This document shows, one piece after another, positions 7,709 to 16,208 of a stretch of DNA of 52,767 nt. Source of the DNA: Prosthecobacter debontii (GTDB lineage: Bacteria; Verrucomicrobiota; Verrucomicrobiia; Verrucomicrobiales; Verrucomicrobiaceae); NCBI RefSeq assembly GCF_900167535.1, contig NZ_FUYE01000027.1, positions 1 through 52,767 on the forward strand, in the 5' to 3' direction. The notes beneath the pieces are model-generated. The model was not told the DNA's origin. It did no database searches and was given only the letters and a program-made list of their open reading frames with translations. Every line of letters begins with the position of its first letter. Position 1 is the first letter of the stretch. A program made the translations under genes and the position numbers.

Positions 7709-8152
7709 TTACGGTTCCTGTTCATGCGACTCTGGAGATACTCCCGCCTCAAGATTAACGGGCAAGCGACCCTCTTTCCGCATTCGCTCCCCCAGTTCGC
7801 GGGCTTTTTCCATCAGCTCTGGTATTGTCCTTGTCAGACGCAGTTCCGCGAGTTCCACATCGGTCAGAGGTAGATTCTCGACGGCCACAGGAAGGGCCTC
7901 AGTCGCTGATGGCTGACTCATATCCCACCAGAACAGTCCAGCCCAAGTTAGCCCTGTGAAATACAACCCCACGCCAGTGATCATCATTACCTTCGATTCC
8001 TTCCAACCCTCTCTCAGCTTCTGCCGATAACGTGGGCTGAAAGTCGCTAGGCCTGCGAGACCCAGAAATTTCAACCCATACCAAGTCGCCATCACGGCCA
8101 AAACCAACGAGGCCAAGACGGCGCTTACAATCGCTTCAAGTAACTCTTCCAT
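7709..8152 (-). CDS. Hypothetical protein with two membrane segments
   Basis: 147 residues beginning MEELLEAIVSAVLASLVLAVMA. Two hydrophobic segments (about residues 6-30 and 53-76, the second ending GLTWAGLFWWDMS) flank a short basic loop. The second half is soluble and helical with many Glu/Arg residues (TIPELMEKARELGERMRKEG). I do not recognise a family. It is convergent with the upstream oxidoreductase gene and shares its terminator; divergent from the methyltransferase gene. Confidence 0.65.
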   Translation of the reverse strand: MEELLEAIVSAVLASLVLAVMATWYGLKFLGLAGLATFSPRYRQKLREGWKESKVMMITGVGLYFTGLTWAGLFWWDMSQPSATEALPVAVENLPLTDVELAELRLTRTIPELMEKARELGERMRKEGRLPVNLEAGVSPESHEQEP

Positions 8153-8357
8153 CGTGAATCAAGGATCAGGGATCAGGGTTTTCCAGATCAACTGAGCAGG
8201 TCAGGCTCAAATCTCCCCCTTTTGACCCCCGTCGTCAAAAAACCGTCAAAATCAGATCTCACCTTTCTCCATCAGCATTTAGGGATGCTTGCCCCTCCGC
8301 CTCACCTGGGCTTGCACTTTCCCGCTTCCGAGACGAACGAGGGGGTTCTTTCCGCCT

Positions 8358-9638
8358 GTGAAACTTCACTACCACCTCATCGCTCAGATCATCCGCTCCC
8401 TGCGGGACATTTTCGTGGACCGCCGTTATGCCGATAAGGTGGTGGAGTTCGCTTTCAAAAAACATCCCAAGTGGGGTAGCCGGGACCGCCGTTTGTTTGC
8501 CGAGTCCGTCTATGAAGTGGTGCGGCACTGGCGCTGGTATTGGCACCTGGCCGGGCTGCCAGATGCGGAGCACAATCAACCGGAAGCCATCACCGAAGAA
8601 CGCCTCTGGTATGTCTGGTGCGCTTACTGGATCATGGCCGGCCATGAGTTACCCTTCTTCGATGAAGTGGTGCATGTGCGCCGGGGAGCCATTATCGAGC
8701 GCTCCAAGCAAGAAGTCTCTCCCGCGATTCAGGCTTCCGTTCCTGATTGGATGGAGGCACGGTTGAATCGAGAGTTAGGCCAAGCCTGGATCGCCATCCG
8801 CGCCACCCTGAATCAACCGGCGGAAGTTTTCATTCGCGTCAACACCCTGAAGACCGATCGCCGCAGCCTGAAGACCCGCCTGGCCCAGGAAGGTTTCATT
8901 ACCGAAACCATCCAGGACATCCCCAGCGTTCTGCACATGAAGCAGCGCTATCACGTCTTTGGCATGGCCGCTTTCAAAGAAGGTCTGTTTGAGGTGCAGG
9001 ATGCGTCGTCTCAGCGCGTGGCCCCTTTCCTCCAGGTGGAGCCTGGGATGAAGGTGGTGGATGCCTGTGCAGGAGCCGGTGGCAAGACTCTGCATCTGGC
9101 GGCACTCATGCAGAACAAAGGCAAGATCATCGCCCTCGACGTTCATGATTGGAAGCTCAATGAGCTGCGCAAGCGCGCAGGGCGTGCGGGTGTGGATGTG
9201 GCGGAAACACGCCTAATCGAAGGCACCAAGACTTTGAAGCGTCTAACGAACTATGCAGATCGACTTCTCCTCGATGTCCCATGCTCCGGCATGGGCGTGC
9301 TGCGGCGGAATCCCGACGCGAAGTGGAAGCTCAGTGATGCCGAGATCGATCGCCTGATCATCGAGCAGCAAGACATTCTCACCCGCTACAGCGCCATTGT
9401 GAAACCCGGTGGTAAGCTGGTGTATGCCACGTGCTCCATCCTGCCGAGCGAGAACGAACAGCAGGTGCAAAAGTTCCTCGCCGCCCATGGGGCCGAATGG
9501 ACCCTGGAGGAGGAATTGAAGATCAATCCTGCCGAAACGGGTCACGATGGCTTCTATGCCGCGCGCCTCGCCCGCAAGCCAGCCGAGCCAACTCCCGCCA
9601 GTGCCGCAGTGCCGACCACTGAGCCCTCTGCTGAGTAA
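8358..9638 (+). CDS. RsmB/NOP-family RNA (cytosine-C5) methyltransferase
   Basis: 426 residues from GTG 8358, giving MKLHYHLIAQIIRSLRDIF, the normal start of the N-terminal NusB-like/PUA-like region; the open frame from 8289 adds 23 residues without family character. Motif I is VVDACAGAGGKTLHLAALM, motif IV LLLDVPCSGMGVLRRNPD with a conserved Cys, and motif VI KLVYATCSILPSENEQQV with the catalytic TCS Cys. The enzyme uses S-adenosylmethionine to methylate cytosine in rRNA or tRNA; the exact target (for example 16S C967 as in E. coli RsmB) cannot be read from sequence. The C-terminal 15 residues are Pro/Ala-rich and variable. Confidence 0.88.
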   Translation: MKLHYHLIAQIIRSLRDIFVDRRYADKVVEFAFKKHPKWGSRDRRLFAESVYEVVRHWRWYWHLAGLPDAEHNQPEAITEERLWYVWCAYWIMAGHELPFFDEVVHVRRGAIIERSKQEVSPAIQASVPDWMEARLNRELGQAWIAIRATLNQPAEVFIRVNTLKTDRRSLKTRLAQEGFITETIQDIPSVLHMKQRYHVFGMAAFKEGLFEVQDASSQRVAPFLQVEPGMKVVDACAGAGGKTLHLAALMQNKGKIIALDVHDWKLNELRKRAGRAGVDVAETRLIEGTKTLKRLTNYADRLLLDVPCSGMGVLRRNPDAKWKLSDAEIDRLIIEQQDILTRYSAIVKPGGKLVYATCSILPSENEQQVQKFLAAHGAEWTLEEELKINPAETGHDGFYAARLARKPAEPTPASAAVPTTEPSAE

Positions 9639-9711
9639 GCTTGTTCCACCTGGCCAAATTCGCCCAAGATGTGCCGTTTCTCGGCGTTTATCTCTTCCCA
9701 CTTTCCCCACC

Positions 9712-10518
9712 ATGAAAGCCATCCTCCTTCCTCTCCTGGCCCTCGCTTCGGCAGCGGTCTTCGTTCTGGCGGCTGATCCAGCCTCCGCCCCTCCCCTCAA
9801 GGTGCTCATGATCACCGGCGGCTGCTGCCATGATTATGAAAATCAAAAGATGATCCTGGCTGAAGGCCTGAGCGCCCGCGCCAATGTGGAGTTTACCATC
9901 ATCCACGAAGAAGGTCCTGACGGTAAAAAGGACAAGACCCACAAAATCAGCATCTACGAAAAAGAAGACTGGGCCAAAGGTTATGATGTGGTGCTGCACA
10001 ATGAGTGCTTCGGCGGTGTGACCGATAACGAATTCATCAACCGCATCGCCAAAGCTCACCAGGACGGCGTGCCTGGCGTGATGCTGCATTGCTCCACCCA
10101 CAGCTACCGGGCCGCCACCACGGATGAATGGCGCAAGTGCCTGGGCCAGACCTCCATGAGCCATGAGAAAAACCGCGATCTACTGGTGAAAAACATCGCT
10201 CCAGAGCACCCTGTCATGAAGGGCTTCCCCGCTGAATGGCTGGACAAAAAGGATGAACTCTACAAGAACGACAAGCTCTGGGAAAACTTCGTGCCGCTGG
10301 CCAAGGCCTTTGGCGAAGACACCCAAAAGGATCACTATCTGATCTGGGTCAACACCTACGGCAAGGGCAAGGTCTTCGGCACCACCATGGGCCATGGCAA
10401 TGAAACCATGAGCGATCCCGTGTTCCTCGATCTCGTCGCCCGTGGCCTCCTCTGGTCCTGTGGCAAGCTGGACGACAGCGGCAAGCCGGTGGCCGGTTAC
10501 GAGTCGAAGCAGAAGTGA
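9712..10518 (+). CDS. Secreted ThuA-domain protein
   Basis: 268 residues from ATG 9712 with signal peptide MKAILLPLLALASAAVFVLA; the open frame upstream overlaps the methyltransferase stop and is not used. The class-I glutamine-amidotransferase-like ThuA fold is seen as KVLMITGGCCHDYENQKMIL, YDVVLHNECFGG, GVPGVMLHCSTHSYR, and near the end GKVFGTTMGHGNETMSDPVF. ThuA in rhizobia is linked to trehalose oxidation, but secreted verrucomicrobial and planctomycetal members have no assigned substrate. It lies about 75 bp after the methyltransferase gene and has its own terminator. Confidence 0.85.
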   Translation: MKAILLPLLALASAAVFVLAADPASAPPLKVLMITGGCCHDYENQKMILAEGLSARANVEFTIIHEEGPDGKKDKTHKISIYEKEDWAKGYDVVLHNECFGGVTDNEFINRIAKAHQDGVPGVMLHCSTHSYRAATTDEWRKCLGQTSMSHEKNRDLLVKNIAPEHPVMKGFPAEWLDKKDELYKNDKLWENFVPLAKAFGEDTQKDHYLIWVNTYGKGKVFGTTMGHGNETMSDPVFLDLVARGLLWSCGKLDDSGKPVAGYESKQK

Positions 10519-10547
10519 TCACCGCTTCCCAAAACGATTGATTTCAC

Positions 10548-10580
10548 TCCCACAGGTTCCGGCTTGTGGGATTTTTTTCG
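10548..10580 (+). terminator. Intrinsic terminator after the ThuA gene
   Basis: TCCCACA (10548-10554) pairs with TGTGGGA (10565-10571), loop GGTTCCGGCT, followed by seven T residues. It is directed with the ThuA gene, whose stop is 30 bp upstream. Confidence 0.88.
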
Positions 10581-10586
10581 TCTTAA

Positions 10587-10627
10587 TGTAAAGCAAGCTT
10601 GACACATGTAAAGCGTGCTTTACATAT
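10587..10627 (+). promoter_or_regulatory. Promoter with palindromic operator for the membrane protein/HTH pair
   Basis: TTGACA at 10599-10604 is a perfect -35 box, and TACATA at 10621-10626 is a plausible -10 after 16 bp. The palindrome TGTAAAGC-GT-GCTTTACA (10607-10624) fills the spacer and overlaps the -10. A related half site TGTAAAGCAAGCTT lies at 10587-10600, overlapping the -35. This is the layout of an autorepressed promoter; the obvious repressor is the HTH protein encoded as the second gene of the pair. Confidence 0.75.
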
Positions 10628-10635
10628 CGATCGCC

Positions 10636-11007
10636 ATGCTTTCACGCACCCAATACTCCCTTAAAATGGTCCTAGCCCTCCTTGCTTATGGAGGGGGCCT
10701 CATCGTTATGAATCGTCTATCCAGCGGTGGCCTGTCCGGTCAATACTGGTTGGTAGCACTCCCCGTCTTGCCACTCATCTACATGGCCAAAACCATTCTC
10801 GAAGCCCTCACAAGTCTAGACGAGATGTGGCGCAAGATTCTGATGGAGGCCCTCGCCTTCTCGGGGATCGCCACCGGCTTCACCTGCTTCAGCTACCTCT
10901 TCATCCGCGATATGGGCGGCGTGGAATTCCGCGCGGAATGGGCCTTCTACCTCATGTGGTTCTACTACGGCATCGGTTCCGTCATCTCAGCCAGGAGGTA
11001 TCAATGA
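10636..11007 (+). CDS. Small integral membrane protein, partner of HTH regulator
   Basis: About 123 residues from ATG 10636 (MLSRTQYSLKMVLALLAYGG); an earlier ATG at 10615 lies inside the operator palindrome and would be upstream of the predicted transcript start. If the promoter is right, the message starts only a few bases before the ATG, so translation may be leaderless. Four hydrophobic segments are visible (about residues 10-28, 36-55, 74-95 and 103-118). Its stop overlaps the next start (ATGA), so translation is coupled. Such a membrane protein beside a compact XRE-type regulator is a recurring pair in bacteria, but function is unknown. Confidence 0.75.
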   Translation: MLSRTQYSLKMVLALLAYGGGLIVMNRLSSGGLSGQYWLVALPVLPLIYMAKTILEALTSLDEMWRKILMEALAFSGIATGFTCFSYLFIRDMGGVEFRAEWAFYLMWFYYGIGSVISARRYQ

Positions 11008-11201
11008 AAAACCACCTCCGTGATTTCCGCGAGAAACATGGTTATTCCCAGGAGCAATTGGGCAAACTGCTGGAGGTTAGCCGCCAGACGATCAACTCCA
11101 TCGAAAAAGAGCGTTATGACCCCAGCTTGCCTCTGGCCTTCAAGCTCGCCCGCCTCTTTCAAGTGAAGATCGAAGACATCTTCAGCGACGACCCCTCCTG
11201 A
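11004..11201 (+). CDS. Compact XRE-family HTH regulator
   Basis: 65 residues, almost wholly one HTH_3 domain: REKHGYSQEQLGKLLEVSRQ forms the first helices, TINSIEKERYDPSLPLAFKL continues, and LFQVKIEDIF is the typical end. It belongs to the YozG/Cro-like group of short regulators. AGGAGG at 10993-10998 is one of the very few good ribosome-binding sites in this window, and the start overlaps the preceding stop by 4 bp. It probably binds the palindrome at 10607-10624 and represses its own operon. Confidence 0.88.
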   Translation: MKNHLRDFREKHGYSQEQLGKLLEVSRQTINSIEKERYDPSLPLAFKLARLFQVKIEDIFSDDPS

Positions 11202-11206
11202 CAGGA

Positions 11207-11247
11207 CAAAAAGCGGCGATGCCCGCTAAAGGCACCGCCGCTTCATT
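11207..11247 (-). terminator. Intrinsic terminator for the 3D-domain gene
   Basis: AAGCGGCG (11211-11218) pairs with CGCCGCTT (11236-11243). Read on the minus strand, the stem is followed by TTTTT, so it fits the end of the minus-strand 3D-domain gene; it may also hold up the HTH transcript from the other side. Confidence 0.6.
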
Positions 11248-11268
11248 CAAAATACACTTCCTGTTAGG

Positions 11269-11775
11269 TCACGCCGGACGCCCCTGCAAACGCGTCACCA
11301 TTTGGCGAACATGCGAGGCCTTGGACTGGCGCGGCTTCAGGATCGCCAAGCTCTTGGAGAACGATCCCCACTTGAGGATCTTGATGTTCACCTTGCGCAC
11401 CCCCCAGGAGTTCATGGAAGAAGTGCTAGGCTTGTAGAGATCGATCGTGCGGGTGCCCACCAAAGCGGAGCCGTAGTCATCCACCACATAGAGCGAAGCG
11501 TCACCTTCGATCTGGAAGACCGTGCCGACGGGATAGACGGACCAATCGGCGGCTGCACTGCGGACCTGGCCATAACGCAAAGACGTGCCTGCCGCCGTGC
11601 GTCCGCCATACTTGATGTGGTCCGACTCACTGTGAGTGTAAGCCGTGGTGCGAATACCGTAAAGGATCTGACCTGTTGTGTCTGCCTGCTGGGTGGCCGA
11701 GAGCTTCACTTCATTAGCGAGAGCGAGAGACTGAGCGCACACGGCAATCAGACAAAGAAGGGTGGATCGTGTCAA
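11269..11775 (-). CDS. Secreted 3D-domain protein
   Basis: 168 residues. The only start giving the signal peptide (MTRSTLLCLIAVCAQSLALA) is a TTG at 11775. The C-terminal half is a 3D (three-aspartate) domain: YPVGTVFQIEGDASLYVVDD, then YGSALVGTRTIDLYKPS, where the Asp residues and the GTRTIDLY motif are typical. In MltA and Gram-positive Rpf-type proteins the 3D domain belongs to peptidoglycan-cleaving enzymes; here it stands alone, without a recognisable MltA barrel. A residue stretch TAYTHSESDHIKYGGRTAAG matches the N-terminal side of stand-alone 3D proteins. Likely a cell-wall protein in the periplasm. Confidence 0.8.
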   Translation of the reverse strand: MTRSTLLCLIAVCAQSLALANEVKLSATQQADTTGQILYGIRTTAYTHSESDHIKYGGRTAAGTSLRYGQVRSAAADWSVYPVGTVFQIEGDASLYVVDDYGSALVGTRTIDLYKPSTSSMNSWGVRKVNIKILKWGSFSKSLAILKPRQSKASHVRQMVTRLQGRPA

Positions 11776-11992
11776 ATCGTAGTTGGGTTGTTAGGTCACG
11801 CTTCAGCAGCGGGGGCCGCAAAAGGGACGCGTATGGTGCCCGACTTCACCGAGATGTCAACACGCTAATTTTCATACATCCACACTTCGAGTTGGGCACG
11901 TATCAGTTATTCACATCACCCACTCCTTTTGAACACTTCTTTGGTTAGCCGATTCAACGATCAGACTAACCAAAGATGCTATTCATCACCCA

Positions 11993-12928
11993 TTAGGATT
12001 CGATAGCGCCCGGCTTCAGCCAGTAGAGTACGCTCATCCGGACGGCGATGCCGTTTTCAACCTGTTGGTTAATCAGGCTCTTCTCATAATTCATCCCTTG
12101 ATCCGTAATCTCGACACCGCGATTCACCGGCCCCGGATGCATGAGCCAAAGACCACGTTCCTTCAACACTTCCACCCGAGCATCGGTTAGGCCATAGTTC
12201 TTGTGATACTCACTGGCACTGGGGAAGAAGGGCTCATCCATACGCTCACTCTGCACACGGAGAAGATAGATCACATCCGGCTTCCAAGCGAAGGCATCAT
12301 CCCAATTGCCAAAGCGGGGGATCTCGGGAGGCGTCTCACGCGGCATGATGGAGCCTGGAGCCAGATAGGCCACATGCATGCCGAGCCGGCGGAAGATGAG
12401 GCTGGTGCTACGAGCCACACGGCTGTGCTGGATATCGCCCACGATGAGGGCCCGAGCACCCCGCAGATCTTTGAACTTCTCGCGCAGGGTGAAGGCATCC
12501 AGCAGAGCTTGAGTGGGGTGAGCATGCCAGCCATCTCCGGCATTGATGACACTGGCGCGGGTGTTCTTGGCAATGAAACCCGGAATGCCCGACTGCTTGT
12601 GACGCACGACGATGTAATCCACGCGCATGGACTCCAGGGTCTCTACGGTATCGAGCACCGACTCGCCTTTCACCACGCTGGAAGATTCGATATCGAAGTG
12701 TGTGACGTCGGCGGAGAGACGATTGGCCGCCACTTCAAACGAGGAACGAGTGCGCGTGCTGGGCTCATAAAAGAGTGTCAGCACGGTCTGACCTTTCAGG
12801 GTAGGCACCTTCTTCACACTGCGTTTGAAGAGGTCTTTGAAAGGGACGGCATTGGCCAGAACGAACTCGATTTCCTCATTCGTCAACGAGGCGATGTCCA
12901 GGAGGTCTTTACGCGGAATCATGCTCAT
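11993..12928 (-). CDS. pyrB: Aspartate carbamoyltransferase catalytic subunit
   Basis: 311 residues. It joins carbamoyl phosphate and aspartate, the first committed step of pyrimidine synthesis, in the cytoplasm. The carbamoyl-phosphate motif FYEPSTRTRSSFE is near residue 55, the second binding motif HPTQALLDAF near 140, and the aspartate-domain motif LMHPGPVNRG near 265. Length fits the family (about 310). The frame opens at 12952, but that would overlap pyrR; ATG 12928 begins 9 bp after the pyrR stop and ATG 12922 is a close alternative. pyrR-pyrB order and spacing indicate one operon, regulated by PyrR in families where this has been studied. No regulatory subunit (pyrI) or pyrC is visible. 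Confidence 0.95.
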   Translation of the reverse strand: MSMIPRKDLLDIASLTNEEIEFVLANAVPFKDLFKRSVKKVPTLKGQTVLTLFYEPSTRTRSSFEVAANRLSADVTHFDIESSSVVKGESVLDTVETLESMRVDYIVVRHKQSGIPGFIAKNTRASVINAGDGWHAHPTQALLDAFTLREKFKDLRGARALIVGDIQHSRVARSTSLIFRRLGMHVAYLAPGSIMPRETPPEIPRFGNWDDAFAWKPDVIYLLRVQSERMDEPFFPSASEYHKNYGLTDARVEVLKERGLWLMHPGPVNRGVEITDQGMNYEKSLINQQVENGIAVRMSVLYWLKPGAIES

Positions 12929-12936
12929 GCTTTTTG

Positions 12937-13491
12937 TCACTTCACAGGCCAAGGTCTAACAAATACTTCATCATAGCCATCACCATCCACGAAGCGCACA
13001 CTCACGCGCTCTTCAGATGGGAGGTCCACTCGGAGACCGGCATAGTCCGGCTGATAAGGCAGCTCACGTCCGGCACGATCCACCAGCACCGCGAACTGCA
13101 CACAGCGCGGACGTCCAAAGTCCAGCAGCTCCTCCAGGGCAGCACGGGAGGTGCGCCCGGTGTAGATGACTTCGTCGCAAAGGATGACCACCGCGTCTTC
13201 GAGATCGAAATCGAGGTCCGAACCTTCGAGCTTGGGCACCACGGTCATGGTCTGAAGGTCATCCCGATACTGCGTGATGTCGATCTTCCCGAAATCCACC
13301 TCCCGACCGCGAGCGATTAATCGTTCCGCCAGAGCGCGGGCAAAGGGCACCCCTCGGCGATAGACGCCGACGAGGGCAATGCGGGATTCGTTTTTCCATC
13401 GTTCATCGATGGCTGCCGCGATTTCATCCAAGCAGCGCACCACTCCGGCGGCATCCAGGAGTTGGCGGAGTTTATCAGGCGATTGGGTCAC
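12937..13491 (-). CDS. pyrR: Bifunctional pyr operon regulator/uracil phosphoribosyltransferase
   Basis: 184 residues from GTG 13491. The PRPP-binding loop is VILCDEVIYTGRTSRAALEE, and the N-terminal IALVGVYRRGVPFARALAER is the usual phosphoribosyltransferase first strand and loop. PyrR proteins bind UMP and, in Bacillus, an anti-terminator RNA in the pyr leader, and can form UMP from uracil. It is directly followed by pyrB. I see no classic PyrR-binding loop in the 113-bp gap upstream, which instead holds a dispersed repeat, so control by attenuation is not shown. Confidence 0.93.
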   Translation of the reverse strand: MTQSPDKLRQLLDAAGVVRCLDEIAAAIDERWKNESRIALVGVYRRGVPFARALAERLIARGREVDFGKIDITQYRDDLQTMTVVPKLEGSDLDFDLEDAVVILCDEVIYTGRTSRAALEELLDFGRPRCVQFAVLVDRAGRELPYQPDYAGLRVDLPSEERVSVRFVDGDGYDEVFVRPWPVK

Positions 13492-13528
13492 AGGAGGAGA
13501 TGAATGCAGGGAGGTTGAAGCGTCAATC

Positions 13529-13605
13529 CAGTTTTCAGTAAACGGTTTTCAGTATTCAGTCAAAATGACCACCTTGCGACTGAACACTGAACACTGAACA
13601 CTGCT
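13529..13605. repeat. Dispersed CAGTTTTCAGTAAAC / TGAACAC repeat, copy 1
   Basis: Starts with CAGTTTTCAGTAAACGG, ends with (ACTGAACACTGAACACTGAA) CACTGCTTA. The same two ends, with a similar spacer length, recur at 50500-50592 between the response regulator and kinase genes. The CAGTATTCAGT and ACTGAACACTG parts are near inverted, so a hairpin can form. Here it fills the gap between the ketosynthase-like gene and pyrR. Confidence 0.85.
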
Positions 13606-14690
13606 TAAGACCTCCCCTCCAGCATCACGGCCGCATTGTGGCCTCCCATCCCAGAAGCGATTTTCAGCACGCGGCGTGGATTGGCAGGCATATCAAGGGA
13701 GATGCCTGTCGGGTGGCTGAGATCCGGCAGGTTTCCTGGCAGGTTCCCCTGGCGCAGGCCCTCGCTGATCAGGGCCACATCCAGCAGGCCACTCGCGCCC
13801 AGCGTATGGCCGGTGTAAGGCTTCAGCAGGAGCAGCGGGGGCACATCAGGATAGCACCGATGCAGGGCATTGATTTCAGCCACGGCGTGATTGGCCGTGC
13901 CCGTCGCATGCGGGCAAATCAAATCTGGCACCTCAAAGCCCGCCAGCAACTCCGCCAGGCTGCCGCCATCCTCCGGGATGACTAAGGAGTCGTAGGCATC
14001 GCTATTGGCGGCATAGCGGGTCATGCATGGCCCCCTGCCCTGCCCTTCAGACTCCAGCGTCAGGGCCACCGCCGCCTCTCCCGCATGGAAACCTGCTGTC
14101 TGGGGAGATAAAGGGTCATAGAGCGTCTTGGAGGCCAGGAGTCGGGTATCTTGGAAATCCTTCAGCAACTCTGGCACCAGAGGCAAGTCCACGGCCACCA
14201 CGAGAACTCGTGGAGCCATGCCGGAGGTCAGGGCCATATGAGCCAACCCAAGCGCATCCAGACCGGCGGAGCAGCCATTGGAGATCATCTGCCACGGACC
14301 GCGAATGCCGAGCTCGATGCTGACCGCTGCGGCGATCTCACTGTGCAGGGTATTGCTGGCGCTGAATCGCTTGGAGGGACGGCGCCAGGCATTCGTGCCC
14401 AGCAGTTCTCCTGCTTGCCCTCGACTGCTCGCGGCAAAGATCCAGGCACTGCGTGTTTGCTCCTCTGTCCAGCCTGCCTTTTCCACAGCTCGCTGCGCGA
14501 CTTTCACCGCTACATTCGAGGCAGCGCCATAGCGGCGACCTTTGAGCAGACGACGATCGGCAATGCGACCCGCCAGCAGCCCCTCGGACAAAGTGAGGCC
14601 GCTCCTCCCTTCTCTCCATTTGGTTAGGCTGGCCTCCAGGGTATCTCCCAGGGCACAGGCTGTTTCAGCAGCAGTGATGAAGGTGGCCAT
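13605..14690 (-). CDS. Divergent beta-ketoacyl synthase (KAS II-like)
   Basis: 361 residues, shorter than typical FabF (about 410). The catalytic triad is complete: Cys140 in SNGCSAGLDAL, His261 in ICPHATGTANHA and His295 in LLKPYTGHTLGASG. The thiolase-like fold and glycine-rich end KIASGMGGHNAAVML are clear. FabF condenses malonyl-ACP with acyl-ACP; a stand-alone divergent copy may serve a special lipid, polyene or polyketide product. No acyl carrier protein or ketoreductase gene is nearby. ATG 14690 overlaps the glcD stop (TGATG), so its translation is coupled to that of the oxidoreductase. The link between these two functions is not understood. Confidence 0.8.
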   Translation of the reverse strand: MATFITAAETACALGDTLEASLTKWREGRSGLTLSEGLLAGRIADRRLLKGRRYGAASNVAVKVAQRAVEKAGWTEEQTRSAWIFAASSRGQAGELLGTNAWRRPSKRFSASNTLHSEIAAAVSIELGIRGPWQMISNGCSAGLDALGLAHMALTSGMAPRVLVVAVDLPLVPELLKDFQDTRLLASKTLYDPLSPQTAGFHAGEAAVALTLESEGQGRGPCMTRYAANSDAYDSLVIPEDGGSLAELLAGFEVPDLICPHATGTANHAVAEINALHRCYPDVPPLLLLKPYTGHTLGASGLLDVALISEGLRQGNLPGNLPDLSHPTGISLDMPANPRRVLKIASGMGGHNAAVMLEGRS

Positions 14691-16108
14691 CACAGATCAA
14701 AAATCTTCCCTGGATTCAGCAGGCTCTGGGGATCGAGAGCGCGTTTGATGCTGCGCATGAGCTCATAGCTGCCCTCACCGAGCTGACGGCGCACGAAGGC
14801 TTTCTTGGCCAGTCCCACGCCATGCTCACCGGTCACGGTTCCGCCGAGGCGCAGAGTTTCATTGACGATCTCCTCCAGCGCAGCCTCCACGCGATGCATC
14901 TCCTCATGGTCCCGCTCATTGGTCAGGAAAGTGGGGTGCAGATTGCCATCACCCAAGTGACCGAAGGTGCCCACACGCACCTGATGCCGCTCGGCACAGG
15001 CACGGATGAAACCGACCATGTGGGCCAACTCCGTGCGTGGCACCGTGACGTCTTCCAAAATCGTCGTGGGCATCACCCGAGCGAGCGCGGAGAAGGCATT
15101 GCGCCGCGCTGAGGCCAGGCGTGCACCTTCAGCCTCATCAGCGGCCACCAGCACATCCCGCGCACCATGGGCACGGGCCAGTTGCATCATTTGTTCGGCC
15201 TCTTCACGGACCACAGCCGGGTGGCCATCCGTCTCCATGAGCACCAGCGCTTCCACATCCGTGGGTAGGCCGATTTTGGCATAGTCCTCCACACACTGCA
15301 CGGTGGTGCGATCCAGAAACTCCAGGGTGCAGGGGATGATCTTGGCCGCGATGATGGCGCTGATGGTTTCCGCAGCGGCTTCCATGCGATCATACAGCGC
15401 CAGCAGCGTCTTGCGGGACTGTGGACGCGGCAGCAGCTTGATGAGCACCTCCGTGATGATGCCAAGCGTGCCTTCACTGCCGATAAAGAGGTCCTTCATG
15501 GAGTAGCCCGCCACATCCTTCACGCACTTGTTGCCCAGCCAGGTCAGGGTACCATCCGGCAGCACCACCTGCACACCCATCACGTAGTCACGGGTCACAC
15601 CATACTTCAGCCCGCGCAAGCCACCGCTGTTCTCGGCCACATTGCCGCCGATGGTGCTGATCTTCATGCTGCCGGGGTCTGGCGGATAGAACAGGCCGGA
15701 TTTGGCCGCGAGATCATCGATCTCTTTGGTGATGACCCCGCACTGGGCTTTCAGCGTGAGGTTTTTCTCATCCAGTTCCAGGATCTGGTCCATCTGCGTG
15801 AGGCAGATCACGAGACAACCCAGGATGGGCACGCTGCCGCCGCTGAGGCCGGTGCCCGAGCCACGGGTCACCACGGGGATGTCCGCCTCACGCGCCAGCT
15901 TCACACAGGCGGCCACCTCCTCCGAGGTCTTGGGGAAGACGACCGCCCCAGGCTTCACCTTCAGCGCCGCCGTGCCATCGAAGCTATAAGGCAAGATATC
16001 CTCATCTGAGGTCAAGACACGATCTGGAGAGAGCAAGGCGCGGAGTGAGTCCGCATGGGCTGGGGTGACGGGGTTCACAGCGCCAAGTCTGGCGAGTCCC
16101 GAAGACAA
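14690..16108 (-). CDS. glcD: FAD-binding 2-hydroxyacid (glycolate/D-lactate) dehydrogenase
   Basis: About 472 residues. The FAD_binding_4 domain spans residues about 50-185 (GAVVFPKTSEEVAACVKLA, VVTRGSGTGLSGGS, ISTIGGNVAENSGGLRGLKY), and the C-terminal FAD-oxidase domain ends with GTFGHLGDGNLHPTF and GTVTGEHGVGLAKK. These are marks of GlcD/D-lactate dehydrogenases, which oxidise a 2-hydroxyacid to a 2-oxoacid. GlcE and GlcF partners are absent here, so it may act with a remote iron-sulfur subunit or alone; the substrate is unsettled. The frame starts with TTG at 16108; GTG at 16078 is an equally credible start. Confidence 0.88.
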   Translation of the reverse strand: MSSGLARLGAVNPVTPAHADSLRALLSPDRVLTSDEDILPYSFDGTAALKVKPGAVVFPKTSEEVAACVKLAREADIPVVTRGSGTGLSGGSVPILGCLVICLTQMDQILELDEKNLTLKAQCGVITKEIDDLAAKSGLFYPPDPGSMKISTIGGNVAENSGGLRGLKYGVTRDYVMGVQVVLPDGTLTWLGNKCVKDVAGYSMKDLFIGSEGTLGIITEVLIKLLPRPQSRKTLLALYDRMEAAAETISAIIAAKIIPCTLEFLDRTTVQCVEDYAKIGLPTDVEALVLMETDGHPAVVREEAEQMMQLARAHGARDVLVAADEAEGARLASARRNAFSALARVMPTTILEDVTVPRTELAHMVGFIRACAERHQVRVGTFGHLGDGNLHPTFLTNERDHEEMHRVEAALEEIVNETLRLGGTVTGEHGVGLAKKAFVRRQLGEGSYELMRSIKRALDPQSLLNPGKIFDL

Positions 16109-16208
16109 GACAAGCGGGCAAGCACAATGGATTGAAGATCATGCCTCCATCATCCAGCGTCCGGACGTCAGCGGCGCCTACACTGACGCTCGATTACAGA
16201 AATTCTGA

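Noticed and set aside
13492..13604. PyrR-binding attenuator in front of pyrR
   Set aside because: The gap is occupied by the dispersed CAGTTTTCAGTAAAC repeat; I see no conserved binding loop.
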